Positions 35,572 through 45,008 of a DNA stretch of 64,000 nt are shown here, one piece after another. Numbering within the stretch: the first letter of the stretch is position 1; each line of letters begins with the position of its first letter. Where the stretch lies: assembly GCF_036924745.1 (NCBI RefSeq), contig NZ_JAZHSD010000001.1, positions 6,075,001 to 6,139,000 on the forward strand. Reading direction: 5' to 3'. The position numbers were made by a program, and so were the translations under genes. The DNA is from Bradyrhizobium sp. AZCC 1693. GTDB taxonomy: Bacteria; Pseudomonadota; Alphaproteobacteria; Rhizobiales; Xanthobacteraceae. Below the pieces are notes generated by a model. It was not told where the DNA came from, searched no databases, and was given only the letters and a program-made list of their open reading frames with translations.

Positions 35572-36746
35572 GCCGTTATTCCGATGCTGCGGTCCGCGGA
35601 TGTCCGCTTGCCCGAATAGGCCAGGCCATAGGTTGTCGCCGCACAGCGTTCCCATGAAAGGGCGCGGGCATGGGCGGATGCGCCAGCCGCGAGGATGGCG
35701 CGCAGGCCGCGATCTGCGGCCATCTCCGCGATCGCCTGCGATATGCTCTCCACCGATGGCGGGACGAGAATTCCGGTTTCGTCGGCGAGCACGGCGTCAG
35801 GCACCCCGCCGATATCGGTCGCAATGCTCGGCAGGCCGGCGGCTCCGGCCTCGAGATAGACCAGTCCAAATCCCTCCACCCGGCCACTCGTGTCCGGCAA
35901 TCCCGTCAGGCAGAAGAAATCCGAGGCCGCGTAGAGATCGCGGATTGCCTCGTTCGTCTGCGGGCCGAGGAACCGAATGTCGCAGGCTACCTGACTGGCG
36001 GCCTTCCGCAACTCGCCGACATAATCGGCTTCGCCGTCGGGGCCGATCACGAGCCACGTGATGCGCTGGCGCAGATTGTCCGGAAGCTGGGACAATGCGG
36101 CGAGCGTCAGATGATGTCCCTTGCGGCGCGTGATCCGCGCGACCGTCGCCATCACCAGCCGGTCTTCCGGCAGGCGATGGGCCAGGCGAATCTCTCGTCG
36201 TTTTCGTTGCGCGCCGAACCAGAATTCCGATACGCCGAGATTGATCGCGCTGATCCTGGCGGGATCGACGGCGAAGCGTTCGCGGAACAGCGTCTCGGTG
36301 AAGCGGCTGTTGGCGACGACCTCCGTGCGCGGCCCGAACACGCCGGCGCCGCGGATCGCCATGCGCTTCAGCGGCGTCTGCGTTTCGTTGATCTCGGTGC
36401 CATGCACCGTCATCAATACGCGCGCCGGCGTTCGCCATCTGGAGAGCGCGAGCGGAATGAAGAACGGCCAGTCGGCGGCATGGACCACATCGTATCGATC
36501 GCTGCGGACGCCGCGTCGCGTCAGCATGATCTTGCGCGGAAGGCCGCGCATCGAGTGGAGGCCGCCGCGAAACCGAACGACTTCGAAGGGCAGCGACCGG
36601 TCGTCGTGGGTCGGCCGCGCGTAGTCGGGCGCCACCACGGTGACTTTTGCGCCAAGCCGGCTGGCGGCTGCCGCGATTTCGCGGGCGTAGGTCCCGATGC
36701 CTCCCATCGCGGGAGCGAACTCGCTGGTCAACAGGAGGATGTTCAA
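35568..36746 (-). CDS. GT4 family glycosyltransferase
   Basis: A 392-residue GT-B enzyme. The N-terminal domain starts LNILLLTSEFAPAMGGIGTY, typical of GT4. The C-terminal domain has ARITRRKGHHL (about residue 205) and the donor-binding E-x7-E region SGRVEGFGLVYLEAGAAGLP (about 290-310). TTG 36746 is preferred because the upstream frame overlaps the previous gene and GAGGGCG precedes the TTG; an in-frame start at 36794 is the alternative. It adds one sugar to the lipid-linked repeat. Confidence 0.88.
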   Translation of the reverse strand: MNILLLTSEFAPAMGGIGTYAREIAAAASRLGAKVTVVAPDYARPTHDDRSLPFEVVRFRGGLHSMRGLPRKIMLTRRGVRSDRYDVVHAADWPFFIPLALSRWRTPARVLMTVHGTEINETQTPLKRMAIRGAGVFGPRTEVVANSRFTETLFRERFAVDPARISAINLGVSEFWFGAQRKRREIRLAHRLPEDRLVMATVARITRRKGHHLTLAALSQLPDNLRQRITWLVIGPDGEADYVGELRKAASQVACDIRFLGPQTNEAIRDLYAASDFFCLTGLPDTSGRVEGFGLVYLEAGAAGLPSIATDIGGVPDAVLADETGILVPPSVESISQAIAEMAADRGLRAILAAGASAHARALSWERCAATTYGLAYSGKRTSADRSIGITA

Positions 36747-36756
36747 CCCGGCGCCC

Positions 36757-38034
36757 TCAATAGGTCGGCGCCGCGGCGGCAAGTCCGCGCGCATCCTGGA
36801 TTTCCTGATGATAGCGGAACACCCGCGCGAGCTGGGTGCCCGGTGTGAACGCCCTGATGGACTCGGCGATGTGCACCGGATTCATCGCGCCCGCTTCGAT
36901 GGCCGTCCGGATATCGACGAACCGTTGCGCGAGCGCCTCAGTCATGTCGTCGCGGCTGCCGCCCCGCGCCACGAGATAGCCGCTGACGCCGGCGTGGATC
37001 ACGGGTTCGAGCTGTGGCAGGTGCATGGCGACGACGGGCCGGCCCACCGCCAGGGTTTCCAGCACGCAACGCGGCATGCCTTCGAACTCGGAGGTCAGGA
37101 TGCCGGCATGTGCGCTCGCCAGCGTCTCCGCCATGCCGGCGGCATCCTTGAAGCCGTGGCGCACGGTGATGTCTTCGATGGCGGCGAATTCCTCGAACCG
37201 GTGCGGGTCGCTGGTGCCGATGTAGTGAAATCTCACATCGCCGTTCAATCGCTGCCGCAGGCGATCGATGGTGCGAAACATCAGCGGCGGATCCTTGAAC
37301 TCATCGAGCCGGCCCGCGAACACGATCTGGAACGGCGAGGAGTTCAGCGGCCAGAGCTGCGGCTTGAAGATATCAGTGTTGACCCATGTCCAGAGCGTGT
37401 CGATCTTGTCCTTGCGGCGCGGATAGGTCTGCTGCAGCCGCTCGGTGATGAACGGATTGACGCAAAGGAACTTCTCGCTCATGGCGACGGCGAACCGCTC
37501 ACCGGTATTGTGGACGAAGGCGTATTTCCGCAGCAGCGAATCCATCTGCAGTTTCGGCGCGCCCTCGCCGTGAAGCATCTGCACGAAGGGAAGCCGCAGG
37601 ATTGCCGGCAGCCACGAAAATTCGACCCGCCGCAAATCGACCGAGCACCGCCTGGCGCGGATCAGTTTTGCGATCGGGCCGAAGTGGCGGAGCAGCGCCA
37701 TGAAGAATTGCCCGGTGAGCGAGGTGCGGATACTGCGGGCCGCTTCGCGCGCCTGCTGATCCGAATAGTGCAGGATGGGCAGGAAGTCGAAGCCGCGGCC
37801 GCGGAACGTCAGCCGGTGCAACCGTCCGAGCTCCAGCTCGCCTGTGGAGTCGACGCCGATGAAGAGGATGTCGGTATCAACAGGATGGAAGGTAATGAAG
37901 TCGCGGATGTATGTTTCGAGGCCGCCGACCTTTTCACCGCGCGGATCGAACGGATGGATCAGGCAGATCTGGTAACGCGGCTTGATCCGGTTGGCATTTC
38001 GCGCCCGCAGCGCCAGGGTCAATGTTGAAGTCAT
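36757..38034 (-). CDS. GT4-like glycosyltransferase
   Basis: The 425-residue protein has the GT-B layout, with GGLETYIRDFITFHP near the N-terminus, the KDPPLMFRTID segment after FAGRLDE (about residues 250-265) and the donor site EFEGMPRCVLETLAVGRPVV (about 330-350). ATG 38034 overlaps the WecG stop (ATGA). It is the second transferase of this four-gene operon. Confidence 0.87.
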   Translation of the reverse strand: MTSTLTLALRARNANRIKPRYQICLIHPFDPRGEKVGGLETYIRDFITFHPVDTDILFIGVDSTGELELGRLHRLTFRGRGFDFLPILHYSDQQAREAARSIRTSLTGQFFMALLRHFGPIAKLIRARRCSVDLRRVEFSWLPAILRLPFVQMLHGEGAPKLQMDSLLRKYAFVHNTGERFAVAMSEKFLCVNPFITERLQQTYPRRKDKIDTLWTWVNTDIFKPQLWPLNSSPFQIVFAGRLDEFKDPPLMFRTIDRLRQRLNGDVRFHYIGTSDPHRFEEFAAIEDITVRHGFKDAAGMAETLASAHAGILTSEFEGMPRCVLETLAVGRPVVAMHLPQLEPVIHAGVSGYLVARGGSRDDMTEALAQRFVDIRTAIEAGAMNPVHIAESIRAFTPGTQLARVFRYHQEIQDARGLAAAAPTY

Positions 38035-38825
38035 GCGGCTTTCCTCATGCGTGCCTGGACGATTTGCGGAATGGTTCGCGCAACGAGACGCGGAACAACA
38101 CTCATGCATCTGACATAGCGGGGACCGAGCCGCCGTGGCTCGCGCAGCATGCGCCACGCCCACTCCATGCCGGTTCTGCGCGCGATGGACGGCGCGCGGC
38201 TCTGCGTGCCGGCGATGAAATCAAGCGCGGCCCCGATGCATAACACGCCGGTTCCGTTCAATTCGTCGAGGCATCGCGCCGCGAACAGTTCCTGCCGTGG
38301 CGCGCCGAGTGCGACGAAGCAGAGCCTGGCGCCCGAGTCGCGAATGCGCTCGATCGCGATATCGGCTTCGCTGGAATAGGGATCGAACCCCGGTCCCGGC
38401 GCAAGACATCCCGCGATCTGCAATCCCCTGAAGCGTTCCGACAAACGGCGCGCCGTCACGTTCAGCGTGAGATCGTTCGCGCCCAACAGAAAGACCGAGA
38501 GGCCTTTCTTTCGCGCTTCCGCGCAGACCGGTTCGACGAGATCGGCGCCGGTCGTCCGCTCGATTCGCGTTCCCATGAGACGGCTCAGCACGACGATCGG
38601 GAACCCGTCGGCTGTGACAAATCGGGCGCGGCGATAGGCGGCGCGAAAGTTCGCGTGTTGCTGCAACTGGACAACGTGATCGAGATTGAGTGTGCAGACA
38701 CTGAAGTTGTCGCCATGTTGCGCGGCCGACACGATCGACGAGACCGCCGCCGGAAGCGATGGAACATTGATGGCGATTCCGTCGACGGTGAGACTCGGCT
38801 GCAACGATATTGGCGGTTCCGACAT
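38031..38825 (-). CDS. WecG/TagA/CpsF family glycosyltransferase
   Basis: This 264-residue GT26 enzyme has the family signature TADGFPIVVLSRLMG (about residues 75-90), LLGANDLTLN and the C-terminal GAPRQELFAAR. GT26 enzymes transfer ManNAc-type, glucuronosyl or glucosyl residues in teichoic-acid and exopolysaccharide assembly. ATG 38825 follows AGGGG; the in-frame start at 38864 lacks such a site. First gene of the operon running to 35158. Confidence 0.9.
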   Translation of the reverse strand: MSEPPISLQPSLTVDGIAINVPSLPAAVSSIVSAAQHGDNFSVCTLNLDHVVQLQQHANFRAAYRRARFVTADGFPIVVLSRLMGTRIERTTGADLVEPVCAEARKKGLSVFLLGANDLTLNVTARRLSERFRGLQIAGCLAPGPGFDPYSSEADIAIERIRDSGARLCFVALGAPRQELFAARCLDELNGTGVLCIGAALDFIAGTQSRAPSIARRTGMEWAWRMLREPRRLGPRYVRCMSVVPRLVARTIPQIVQARMRKAA

Positions 38826-39028
38826 GTCGATCCCCTGATGATGATTTGATCGAGACGCATTCACGCTGGACTATCGACATGCCTGTCGCTTCGCGACGGG
38901 AACTGTGTGTCGAAAATTGTCTCAACCGGCATCGTCACGAAATCGAACCAATGCGACGCAACGATGGCGATGTCGCGATGCGAAGGGCGAGACATGGTGA
39001 CGAATCATTCACGTGATGGAGATCAGCT

Positions 39029-40129
39029 ATGCAGCAGTGGTCGAGGCGAAATGCGCTCGCTCTTATCGCAGGAGCGAGTGTTGCGTCTTACGAGAAGCAA
39101 GTATTCGCCGCACAGCCCACGCAGAGTCTCGGCGCCATTGCGGCTCGTAACGGGATCGTGTTCGGCGCGGCGGCAGGTCCTGTCATCGACAAGGATCAAG
39201 CCTATCGCGAGCTCTATCAGACGCAGACGCGCATCGTCACGACTGATATTGCGATGAAGATGGGAACCATCGCGCCGCAGCCGGGTCCGAAGCGGTTCGA
39301 GAGCGCGGACCGTCTGCTGCAATTCTGTGCAGCCAACAACATTCCGATGCGCGGCCATTGCCTGATCTGGAACGAATGGGTTCCGCAATGGGTCAGGAAC
39401 ATGAGCGCCACTGAGCGCGAAAAATTCTTCGATTCCTATATCGAGGAAGTAGCTGCCCGTTATGTCGGCAAGCTGCATTCCTGGGATGTCGTCAACGAGC
39501 CGTTCTGGCCCGGGCACAAGGCGCCCGGTGGTTACCGGCTCGGTCCATGGTACGACACGTTCGGCACGGGATACGTCCGCCGCGCCTTTGAGCGCGTTGC
39601 GATGGTCGATCGGAAGACCAAACTGGTTCTCAACGAGGCGCAGAGCGAGCGCGACGATGAGGTCGGCCTCACGGTGCGCAAGGGATTGCTGCAATTGGTT
39701 GACGAATTGAAGCATGCCGGCGTGCCGCTGCATGCCGTCGGCCTGCAAAGTCACCTGCAGCCTCGTTACCCGCACGACCCCGGACGCTTCTCTGAGTTCC
39801 TTCACGCGCTCGCCGAACGTGGCGTCGATATTTATCTGACCGAGTTCGACGTGCGCGATGATACGTTTCCGGATGACGTCGCGGCACGCGATGCGATGAT
39901 CGCCGAGACGGCTGAGAAGTACCTGAACAACGCGCTGCGCGTTTCGGCGGTCAAGGTGGTGATCGCGTGGGAACTCGCCGACAACTACTCGTTCTATACC
40001 GATGCGGCGAAGAAGAAGGATCCGCTCGCGCAGCGGCTGCCTCGGCCCTTGCCGTTCGATTCATCGATGCAGAAGAAGCCGCTCTGGTTCGCGATGGCGC
40101 GTGCGTTCGAGAATACCCGGAAGTCGTAG
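39029..40129 (+). CDS. GH10 family glycoside hydrolase (endo-xylanase-like), exported
   Basis: The 366-residue enzyme has a twin-arginine-like signal (SRRNALALIAGASVA), then a GH10 barrel with HCLIWNEWVPQWV, the acid/base Glu in SWDVVNEPFWP (near residue 155) and the nucleophile Glu in IYLTEFDVRDD (near residue 271). Although annotated as xylanases elsewhere, GH10 proteins inside polysaccharide clusters may instead cut the polymer to set its length. GGAG precedes the ATG. It is transcribed alone on the plus strand. Confidence 0.9.
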   Translation: MQQWSRRNALALIAGASVASYEKQVFAAQPTQSLGAIAARNGIVFGAAAGPVIDKDQAYRELYQTQTRIVTTDIAMKMGTIAPQPGPKRFESADRLLQFCAANNIPMRGHCLIWNEWVPQWVRNMSATEREKFFDSYIEEVAARYVGKLHSWDVVNEPFWPGHKAPGGYRLGPWYDTFGTGYVRRAFERVAMVDRKTKLVLNEAQSERDDEVGLTVRKGLLQLVDELKHAGVPLHAVGLQSHLQPRYPHDPGRFSEFLHALAERGVDIYLTEFDVRDDTFPDDVAARDAMIAETAEKYLNNALRVSAVKVVIAWELADNYSFYTDAAKKKDPLAQRLPRPLPFDSSMQKKPLWFAMARAFENTRKS

Positions 40130-40151
40130 GCGGCAATCGTATTGAATGCGC

Positions 40152-41591
40152 TCATGCCTCCGAATGTTGGGGGCTCGGGCGGAGTATCCGCAGCAGCGTT
40201 GGCGCGTAGAGCAGGGCGAGCGCTCCGAAATAGACGGCGACGCCTGCCGCGACATGTGCCGCCAACACGGCAGGGGTGCGGGCTTCCGGGAAAATCCGCA
40301 GCAACGCCGCCATCGCAATCGTGGCGAAAGCGATGCGCACGAGATGGCCGACCGGAAGGCGCAGGCCAAACCGGGTAAAGCCGATCGAGAAACTGACGCT
40401 TGCCGCGGCCAGCGCCGCCAGCACGGTGGCGCCGGCGACGCCGGCTAACCCCCAGCGCGGCAAGAACAAAGCGCTCAGCACCACGGTCGTCGACGCGTCG
40501 ATCGCGGCAATGGCCATCATCCAGCGTGTACGGTTTTGCAGGAGAAACACCTGATCGCCGAAATGGGCGCGCAGGTTGCGGATCGCGCCGGCGAGCGTGG
40601 AGAGCGGCAGGACCGCGAGCGTCACCGCCTGGAACGGCACTGCGATCAGCAGATGCACGATCTCCGTCCTCAGCATGAAGATGCCGGCGAGGCTCGGCGC
40701 CAGGATGGCGACCAACAGTGCGCTGTTGGCGGCAAGCTGGCGCATGCCGGCCTGGCTGCCCTCCTGTTCCATGCTCTTGACCGCAAGCGGGAACGCGGCG
40801 GCCGTTACCAGCATGGCCGCGACGGCCGCGGCGCGTTGGCCGAGGCCGTAACCCACCGCGAACAGTCCGGCCGCGGCCACGCCCGACATCTGGTTGACGA
40901 TGAAGCGCGACGCATTGAGGCCGACCCAGCCGAGCGCGCCGCCGACGATCAGCGGAATGCCGTAGCGCAGCGCGTGGCCGACGATCTCCCGGTCGATCGG
41001 CCAAAGGCGATAGCCACTGCGAAGTGCGGGCAGCACGATCAGCGCCGCGGTCAGTTGCGCCGCGGCGTATCCCGCCAGCGGCCACTCCGCCGATTGGCCG
41101 AACAATCTGATCAACACTAGGCCGGCGATAAATCCCACCGACGGCCCGAATACCTGCTGGATCGTGTAGACCCGGATCTGCTGCTGCGCGCGGGCGCGCT
41201 CGCCGATATAGAGGTTGAGGGACCGGGTCGTCACATAGGCGACGGCGGCAAGGAGAAGGCCAGCTCTCGCGTCGGGCGCGATGACCAGAAGCAGGATGCC
41301 GACGACGGCCGCGCTTTGCAACGCAATGGATGCCAGCAGGACCGCGTTTTCGGTGCGATAGAAGCGCGGTGCGTCGTTGGCGTCCTGGTAGCGTCCGAGG
41401 AAGCGCAGCGCATATTGCGACCACCAGGCGAGAAAGCCGATCTGCAGCAATTCATGCGTGGCGGTGATCAGCGTGATCACGCCGAGCGTGTGTTCGTCGA
41501 TGACATGCGTCCAAACGATCATCGCCAGAAGCTGGAACAGCGGTCCGACGAATTGCGCGGGCAGATAGAGCAGCGTGTGTTTCAGGAGCAT
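40152..41591 (-). CDS. Wzx-type polysaccharide flippase
   Basis: The 479-residue protein has about 12 to 14 hydrophobic segments (for example FQLLAMIVWTHVI, AVVGILLLVIAP, GFIAGLVLIRLF) and the layout of the MOP/PST transporter family, which flips undecaprenyl-linked repeats to the periplasm. ATG 41591 lies five bases after the acyltransferase stop; the longer upstream frame is a shadow of that gene. It ends the long minus-strand operon. Confidence 0.85.
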   Translation of the reverse strand: MLLKHTLLYLPAQFVGPLFQLLAMIVWTHVIDEHTLGVITLITATHELLQIGFLAWWSQYALRFLGRYQDANDAPRFYRTENAVLLASIALQSAAVVGILLLVIAPDARAGLLLAAVAYVTTRSLNLYIGERARAQQQIRVYTIQQVFGPSVGFIAGLVLIRLFGQSAEWPLAGYAAAQLTAALIVLPALRSGYRLWPIDREIVGHALRYGIPLIVGGALGWVGLNASRFIVNQMSGVAAAGLFAVGYGLGQRAAAVAAMLVTAAAFPLAVKSMEQEGSQAGMRQLAANSALLVAILAPSLAGIFMLRTEIVHLLIAVPFQAVTLAVLPLSTLAGAIRNLRAHFGDQVFLLQNRTRWMMAIAAIDASTTVVLSALFLPRWGLAGVAGATVLAALAAASVSFSIGFTRFGLRLPVGHLVRIAFATIAMAALLRIFPEARTPAVLAAHVAAGVAVYFGALALLYAPTLLRILRPSPQHSEA

Positions 41592-41595
41592 CTGT

Positions 41596-42651
41596 TCAGG
41601 CCCCCAGCCAGCGGCAGAGTCGGGCGGAGGCGAACTGCCGGACGGCCAGCAGCACGGCAGCGCTGAGGAGGACGGCCAAGCCGCCGCAAACGGCAAAGCC
41701 GGCGACAGCGCCGAGCTGATGCAGCGTGGTGTGATCGCGCAACGCCATGACGATGAAGATGTGCCAGAGATAGATGAAGTAGCTGCCAGATCCGATACAG
41801 CCAAGCAGCGGCGAGCTCGGCTGGAGAGCGAACAGTGCAACGCAGAACAGCGCTGCATAAAGAAAGAAGGCGATCGAATCGTAGGTGGCGGCGTCGCCAA
41901 GACCGAGAATGCGCACGGCGGCATAGAGCGCGTAGGTCGCCAGCATGGCGCCGAGCAGCGTACGGCGCACGCTGTGGTCGCTTAAGTCTGCGAACATCGC
42001 GGTCAGCGCGCCGAGCGCGACAAAGGAGAACCAGAACGGAATATCGCGCATGCGGACTTCGTCGAGCAATGCGTCCGAAGCGCCGAGCCGCGACATGGCA
42101 GGATCGAGATAGCTGCCGGCAAGCAGGCCGCAGCCGATCGAGAGAGCAAGGAGAAGGGCGATCCGCTTTTCTGCGCCGGGTTTCCCGGCGCCGCTAACCG
42201 CAAAGACGAGCCACAGACCGAGCGTGCAGCAGATATAGACGAAGACGTAATAGTAGACGAAGACGTATCCGAGTCCGAACCGCGCCAGCGTCGTGCCGAT
42301 GCGATGATCCATCGCCGGATTATGCAGCGCCATGTAGATGTAGGCGGCGGCGAACGCGATCGCATAGGGGATTAGGGCCGCTTTCAATCGCTTCGCGAGC
42401 GGCACGCGGCCGGAAAGCGCTGTCAGATATCCTGATACGAACAGGAAGACCGGCACGCAGGGCCGCAGCGCTGCGTCGAGGGATTTTGCCCAGATAGCAT
42501 CGAGCGGCTGCGGCAGCGAATGGATTCCGATCACCATCAGGATGGCGATGCCGCGCATGGCGTCGACGACGCCGTCGCGGCTTTTGGCCGGCGCCTGCAC
42601 GACGCTCCGGGATCGCTGGTTTGCCGGTATGCGCTCCACCACCGTCATCAT
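41596..42651 (-). CDS. Acyltransferase 3 family protein, first copy side
   Basis: This 351-residue integral membrane protein has about ten hydrophobic segments and the acyltransferase-3 opening VVDAMRGIAILMVIGIHSL (about residues 28-46) with the conserved Arg and His. Relatives (ExoZ, OafA) add O-acetyl or similar groups to surface sugars. Its ATG lies in the left copy of a 157-bp tandem duplication. Confidence 0.87.
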   Translation of the reverse strand: MMTVVERIPANQRSRSVVQAPAKSRDGVVDAMRGIAILMVIGIHSLPQPLDAIWAKSLDAALRPCVPVFLFVSGYLTALSGRVPLAKRLKAALIPYAIAFAAAYIYMALHNPAMDHRIGTTLARFGLGYVFVYYYVFVYICCTLGLWLVFAVSGAGKPGAEKRIALLLALSIGCGLLAGSYLDPAMSRLGASDALLDEVRMRDIPFWFSFVALGALTAMFADLSDHSVRRTLLGAMLATYALYAAVRILGLGDAATYDSIAFFLYAALFCVALFALQPSSPLLGCIGSGSYFIYLWHIFIVMALRDHTTLHQLGAVAGFAVCGGLAVLLSAAVLLAVRQFASARLCRWLGA

Positions 42652-42939
42652 GTGCTCTCCTGCCGCGAGATCGCGGGAGACGGTGCGGGCCTGCTGGCGC
42701 GGCGATCGTAAGCCTCGGTCAGATAGCGCCGCAGCGGCGTTTCGAACGTGCGCAGCGAGATGACGCTGGCGAATGCCATCGCTGCCGGTATGCGCTCCAC
42801 CACCGTCATCATGTGCTCTCCTGCCGCGAGATCGCGGGAGACGGTGCGGGCCTGCTGGCGCGGCGATCGTAAGCCTCGGTCAGATAGCGCCGCAGCGGCG
42901 TTTCGAACGTGCGCAGCGAGATGACGCTGGCGAATGCCA
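42622..42939. repeat. 157-bp tandem duplication at the acyltransferase junction
   Basis: 42622-42778 and 42783-42939 are identical as far as I could align them, separated by TCGC. Each copy holds the last 40 or so codons of one acyltransferase, the ATGA overlap and the first codons of the next. Confidence 0.9.
42648..42812 (-). other. 54-codon chimeric mini-ORF made by the duplication
   Basis: Starting at the right copy of the acyltransferase ATG (42812), the frame reads MMTVVERIPA and then enters the left copy as MAFASVISLRTFETPLRR and runs to the same stop as the upstream acyltransferase (42648-42650). It is thus the N-terminus of one acyltransferase fused in frame to the C-terminus of the other. 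It is coupled by ATGA on both sides, so both real acyltransferases stay translatable. A function is not implied. Confidence 0.7.
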
Positions 42940-43915
42940 GGATGACGATCGCTACCGGCGCCAGTATCAGCCGTTCATGCGGCGACAGGGAAAGCAGTCG
43001 CGATCCGAAGGTGATGATGACGGTGGCAACCGGAATATGCAGCATGTAACAGGAATAGGTCAGCGGCGACCAGCGATCGAAGCGGAGCCGCGACAGCAGC
43101 GTTTCACGCCCCGCGCAGTCCGCCTGAACAGCAAGTATTGCGACGGCATAGATCGCGAGCACGGCGGTCATCGTCGGTAGCCACGAGCCGAGCACGATAA
43201 ACGCCACGAGCGATGCAGCCAGAGCGCCGGGAATCACTGGCCAGCGCGCGATCCGGTCGCGAAACAGATAGCAGGCCATGCCGAGATTGAAGGCGGGCAG
43301 CGCCCTGAAGGCGCCGCCGTGGTTGATCCAGTCGGCCCACGGCGTCGTTCCTGCGGCCCATGCCCAAAGGGAATTGGCGACCGCGGTGAGGGCCACGAGC
43401 GCAATGACCGCCTCCTTGCGGCGTTGCGCGATCAGCGCGACGGCCGGGAAAAGCAGATAGCAGAACATCTCCGCCGACAGCGACCAGCTCGGAAAGTTGA
43501 ACGTCAGGCGCTCGCCTATGAATGCGTGAAGCAGCAGGAATTGTGCGGGCAGGTCGGAGAGCGGATAACGGGCCGGGTTGTCGGTCTGGGCAGCGCCGAA
43601 ATGAAGCGCGCCGGCAAGCGCCATATAGAAGGCAAGCGTGGCGAGATGCAGCGGATAGATGCGGGCGAGTCGACGCCAGAGGAAGCGGCCGATCGATGCG
43701 GCATTGTTGACGCGACCGAAATATTGCCGGGCAATGACAAAGCCGGAGACGACAAAGAACAGATCCACGAACAGATTGAAATGCCGGGTGTGCGCGATCA
43801 TGAAATGGCCGATCGGCACTTCCTTGAAGTAATCGGAATAGTGAAGGACCACGACAGCGCTGGCTGCAACGATCCGCAACCCGTCCTGATGCCGTGTGGC
43901 GCTGGTGTCATGCAA
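42809..43915 (-). CDS. Acyltransferase 3 family protein
   Basis: A 368-residue membrane protein with the family opening DGLRIVAASAVVVLHYSDYF (His near residue 25) and FFVVSGFVIARQYF (about 53-66), followed by about ten membrane segments. It probably adds an acyl group to the exopolysaccharide. The start is TTG 43915 with GGAG 11 bases away. Its stop overlaps the mini-ORF start. A second acyltransferase follows. Confidence 0.87.
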   Translation of the reverse strand: MHDTSATRHQDGLRIVAASAVVVLHYSDYFKEVPIGHFMIAHTRHFNLFVDLFFVVSGFVIARQYFGRVNNAASIGRFLWRRLARIYPLHLATLAFYMALAGALHFGAAQTDNPARYPLSDLPAQFLLLHAFIGERLTFNFPSWSLSAEMFCYLLFPAVALIAQRRKEAVIALVALTAVANSLWAWAAGTTPWADWINHGGAFRALPAFNLGMACYLFRDRIARWPVIPGALAASLVAFIVLGSWLPTMTAVLAIYAVAILAVQADCAGRETLLSRLRFDRWSPLTYSCYMLHIPVATVIITFGSRLLSLSPHERLILAPVAIVILAFASVISLRTFETPLRRYLTEAYDRRASRPAPSPAISRQEST

Positions 43916-43956
43916 GGCTGCGGTACTCCGGACCCGATTTTCCTGGAACGGGCTTG

Positions 43957-44991
43957 TCAGTTGGCAAGCCGGGCGATCAGGCTGATGACCGTTTCGCGGT
44001 CGCCGCGCGCCAGATCGTTCCAGCGCGCCAGATTGCGCACCGCCAGCGCCACATACCGGGCGCGCCAGTCATCGTTCCCCAGCGCGGCCGCGATCCGCGC
44101 GGCCGCACAAGAAGGATCGGCGGTATCGATGTGGATGCCGGACTCGCCGAGCACTTCGCGGAAGATGGCGGCATCCGGCGCGATAATCGGCAGGCCGGCG
44201 TATTGCGCCTCCAGCAGCGGCAATCCCAGGCCTTCGTCATGGGAGGTGCAGATGAACAGGTCGGCGGCGTCAAGCAACTGGTTGACTCGCTCGGCGGACT
44301 GATATCCGTGCAGCGTAACGCCCGGTTGGCTCTCAAGCGCTTGCCAGTCGTCACCCCATCCCGGTCGTCCGACGATGTCCAGCGTCGCTTCCGGAAATCC
44401 CTGCATGCGCAACGCATCGAGGATTTTCGCCGCCGCTCGAAAATTCTTGCGCGGCTCCACCGTGCCCAGCGCGATCAGCCGAAGCGGTCGGGGCTGCGCG
44501 CTGCGTTCCCCGCGTTGTCCGGGGTCGAGACCAAACACGTTGCGGACCGAAGGCCGATAGAGCGTCACTTCCGCGTCTGGCCGGCAATGCGCGGCAAGTT
44601 TACGCCTTGTATCGCCGGAATTTGCAAGAAAGCGCGGGTAGTGGCGCAAGGCGAGCTTGAACGGGCCGGCCATGTAAAGTCGGGCTCGCATGTTGAGTTC
44701 GGCGCGCCGCGTGATCAGAAAATCATCATGGATATAGGGCAGCACCCGCGATGCGAACGGCCGCAGCAGCGGGCTGGGCGGAAAGCCGGGGCATAGCAGG
44801 ATGGAGGACGAAGCGGCGAGCCGCATCGGCAACCCCAGGGTCTGCGTCGTCACCATCTGGCGAACACCCTGGGCCCTCACCGGCACGACATCGAGCGGTG
44901 CAAGCGCTGACTCGGAGAACAGCTCCAGCGTGATGCGTTCAAGGCCGGTGACGTGACGTCCGAGATGGGTGTTGTCGACATAGATGGTCAT
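43957..44991 (-). CDS. GT4 family glycosyltransferase
   Basis: The 344-residue enzyme has GT-B features: TIYVDNTHLGRHVTGLERIT at the start, ALGTVEPRKNFRAAAKILDA (about residues 193-212) and the donor site TSHDEGLGLPLLEAQYAGLP (about 253-272). It is the third GT4 enzyme of the locus. Codon use and order (polymerase before, acyltransferase after) place it in the main operon. Confidence 0.88.
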   Translation of the reverse strand: MTIYVDNTHLGRHVTGLERITLELFSESALAPLDVVPVRAQGVRQMVTTQTLGLPMRLAASSSILLCPGFPPSPLLRPFASRVLPYIHDDFLITRRAELNMRARLYMAGPFKLALRHYPRFLANSGDTRRKLAAHCRPDAEVTLYRPSVRNVFGLDPGQRGERSAQPRPLRLIALGTVEPRKNFRAAAKILDALRMQGFPEATLDIVGRPGWGDDWQALESQPGVTLHGYQSAERVNQLLDAADLFICTSHDEGLGLPLLEAQYAGLPIIAPDAAIFREVLGESGIHIDTADPSCAAARIAAALGNDDWRARYVALAVRNLARWNDLARGDRETVISLIARLAN

Positions 44992-45008
44992 GCGAAGAGT
45001 ATCCAGAT

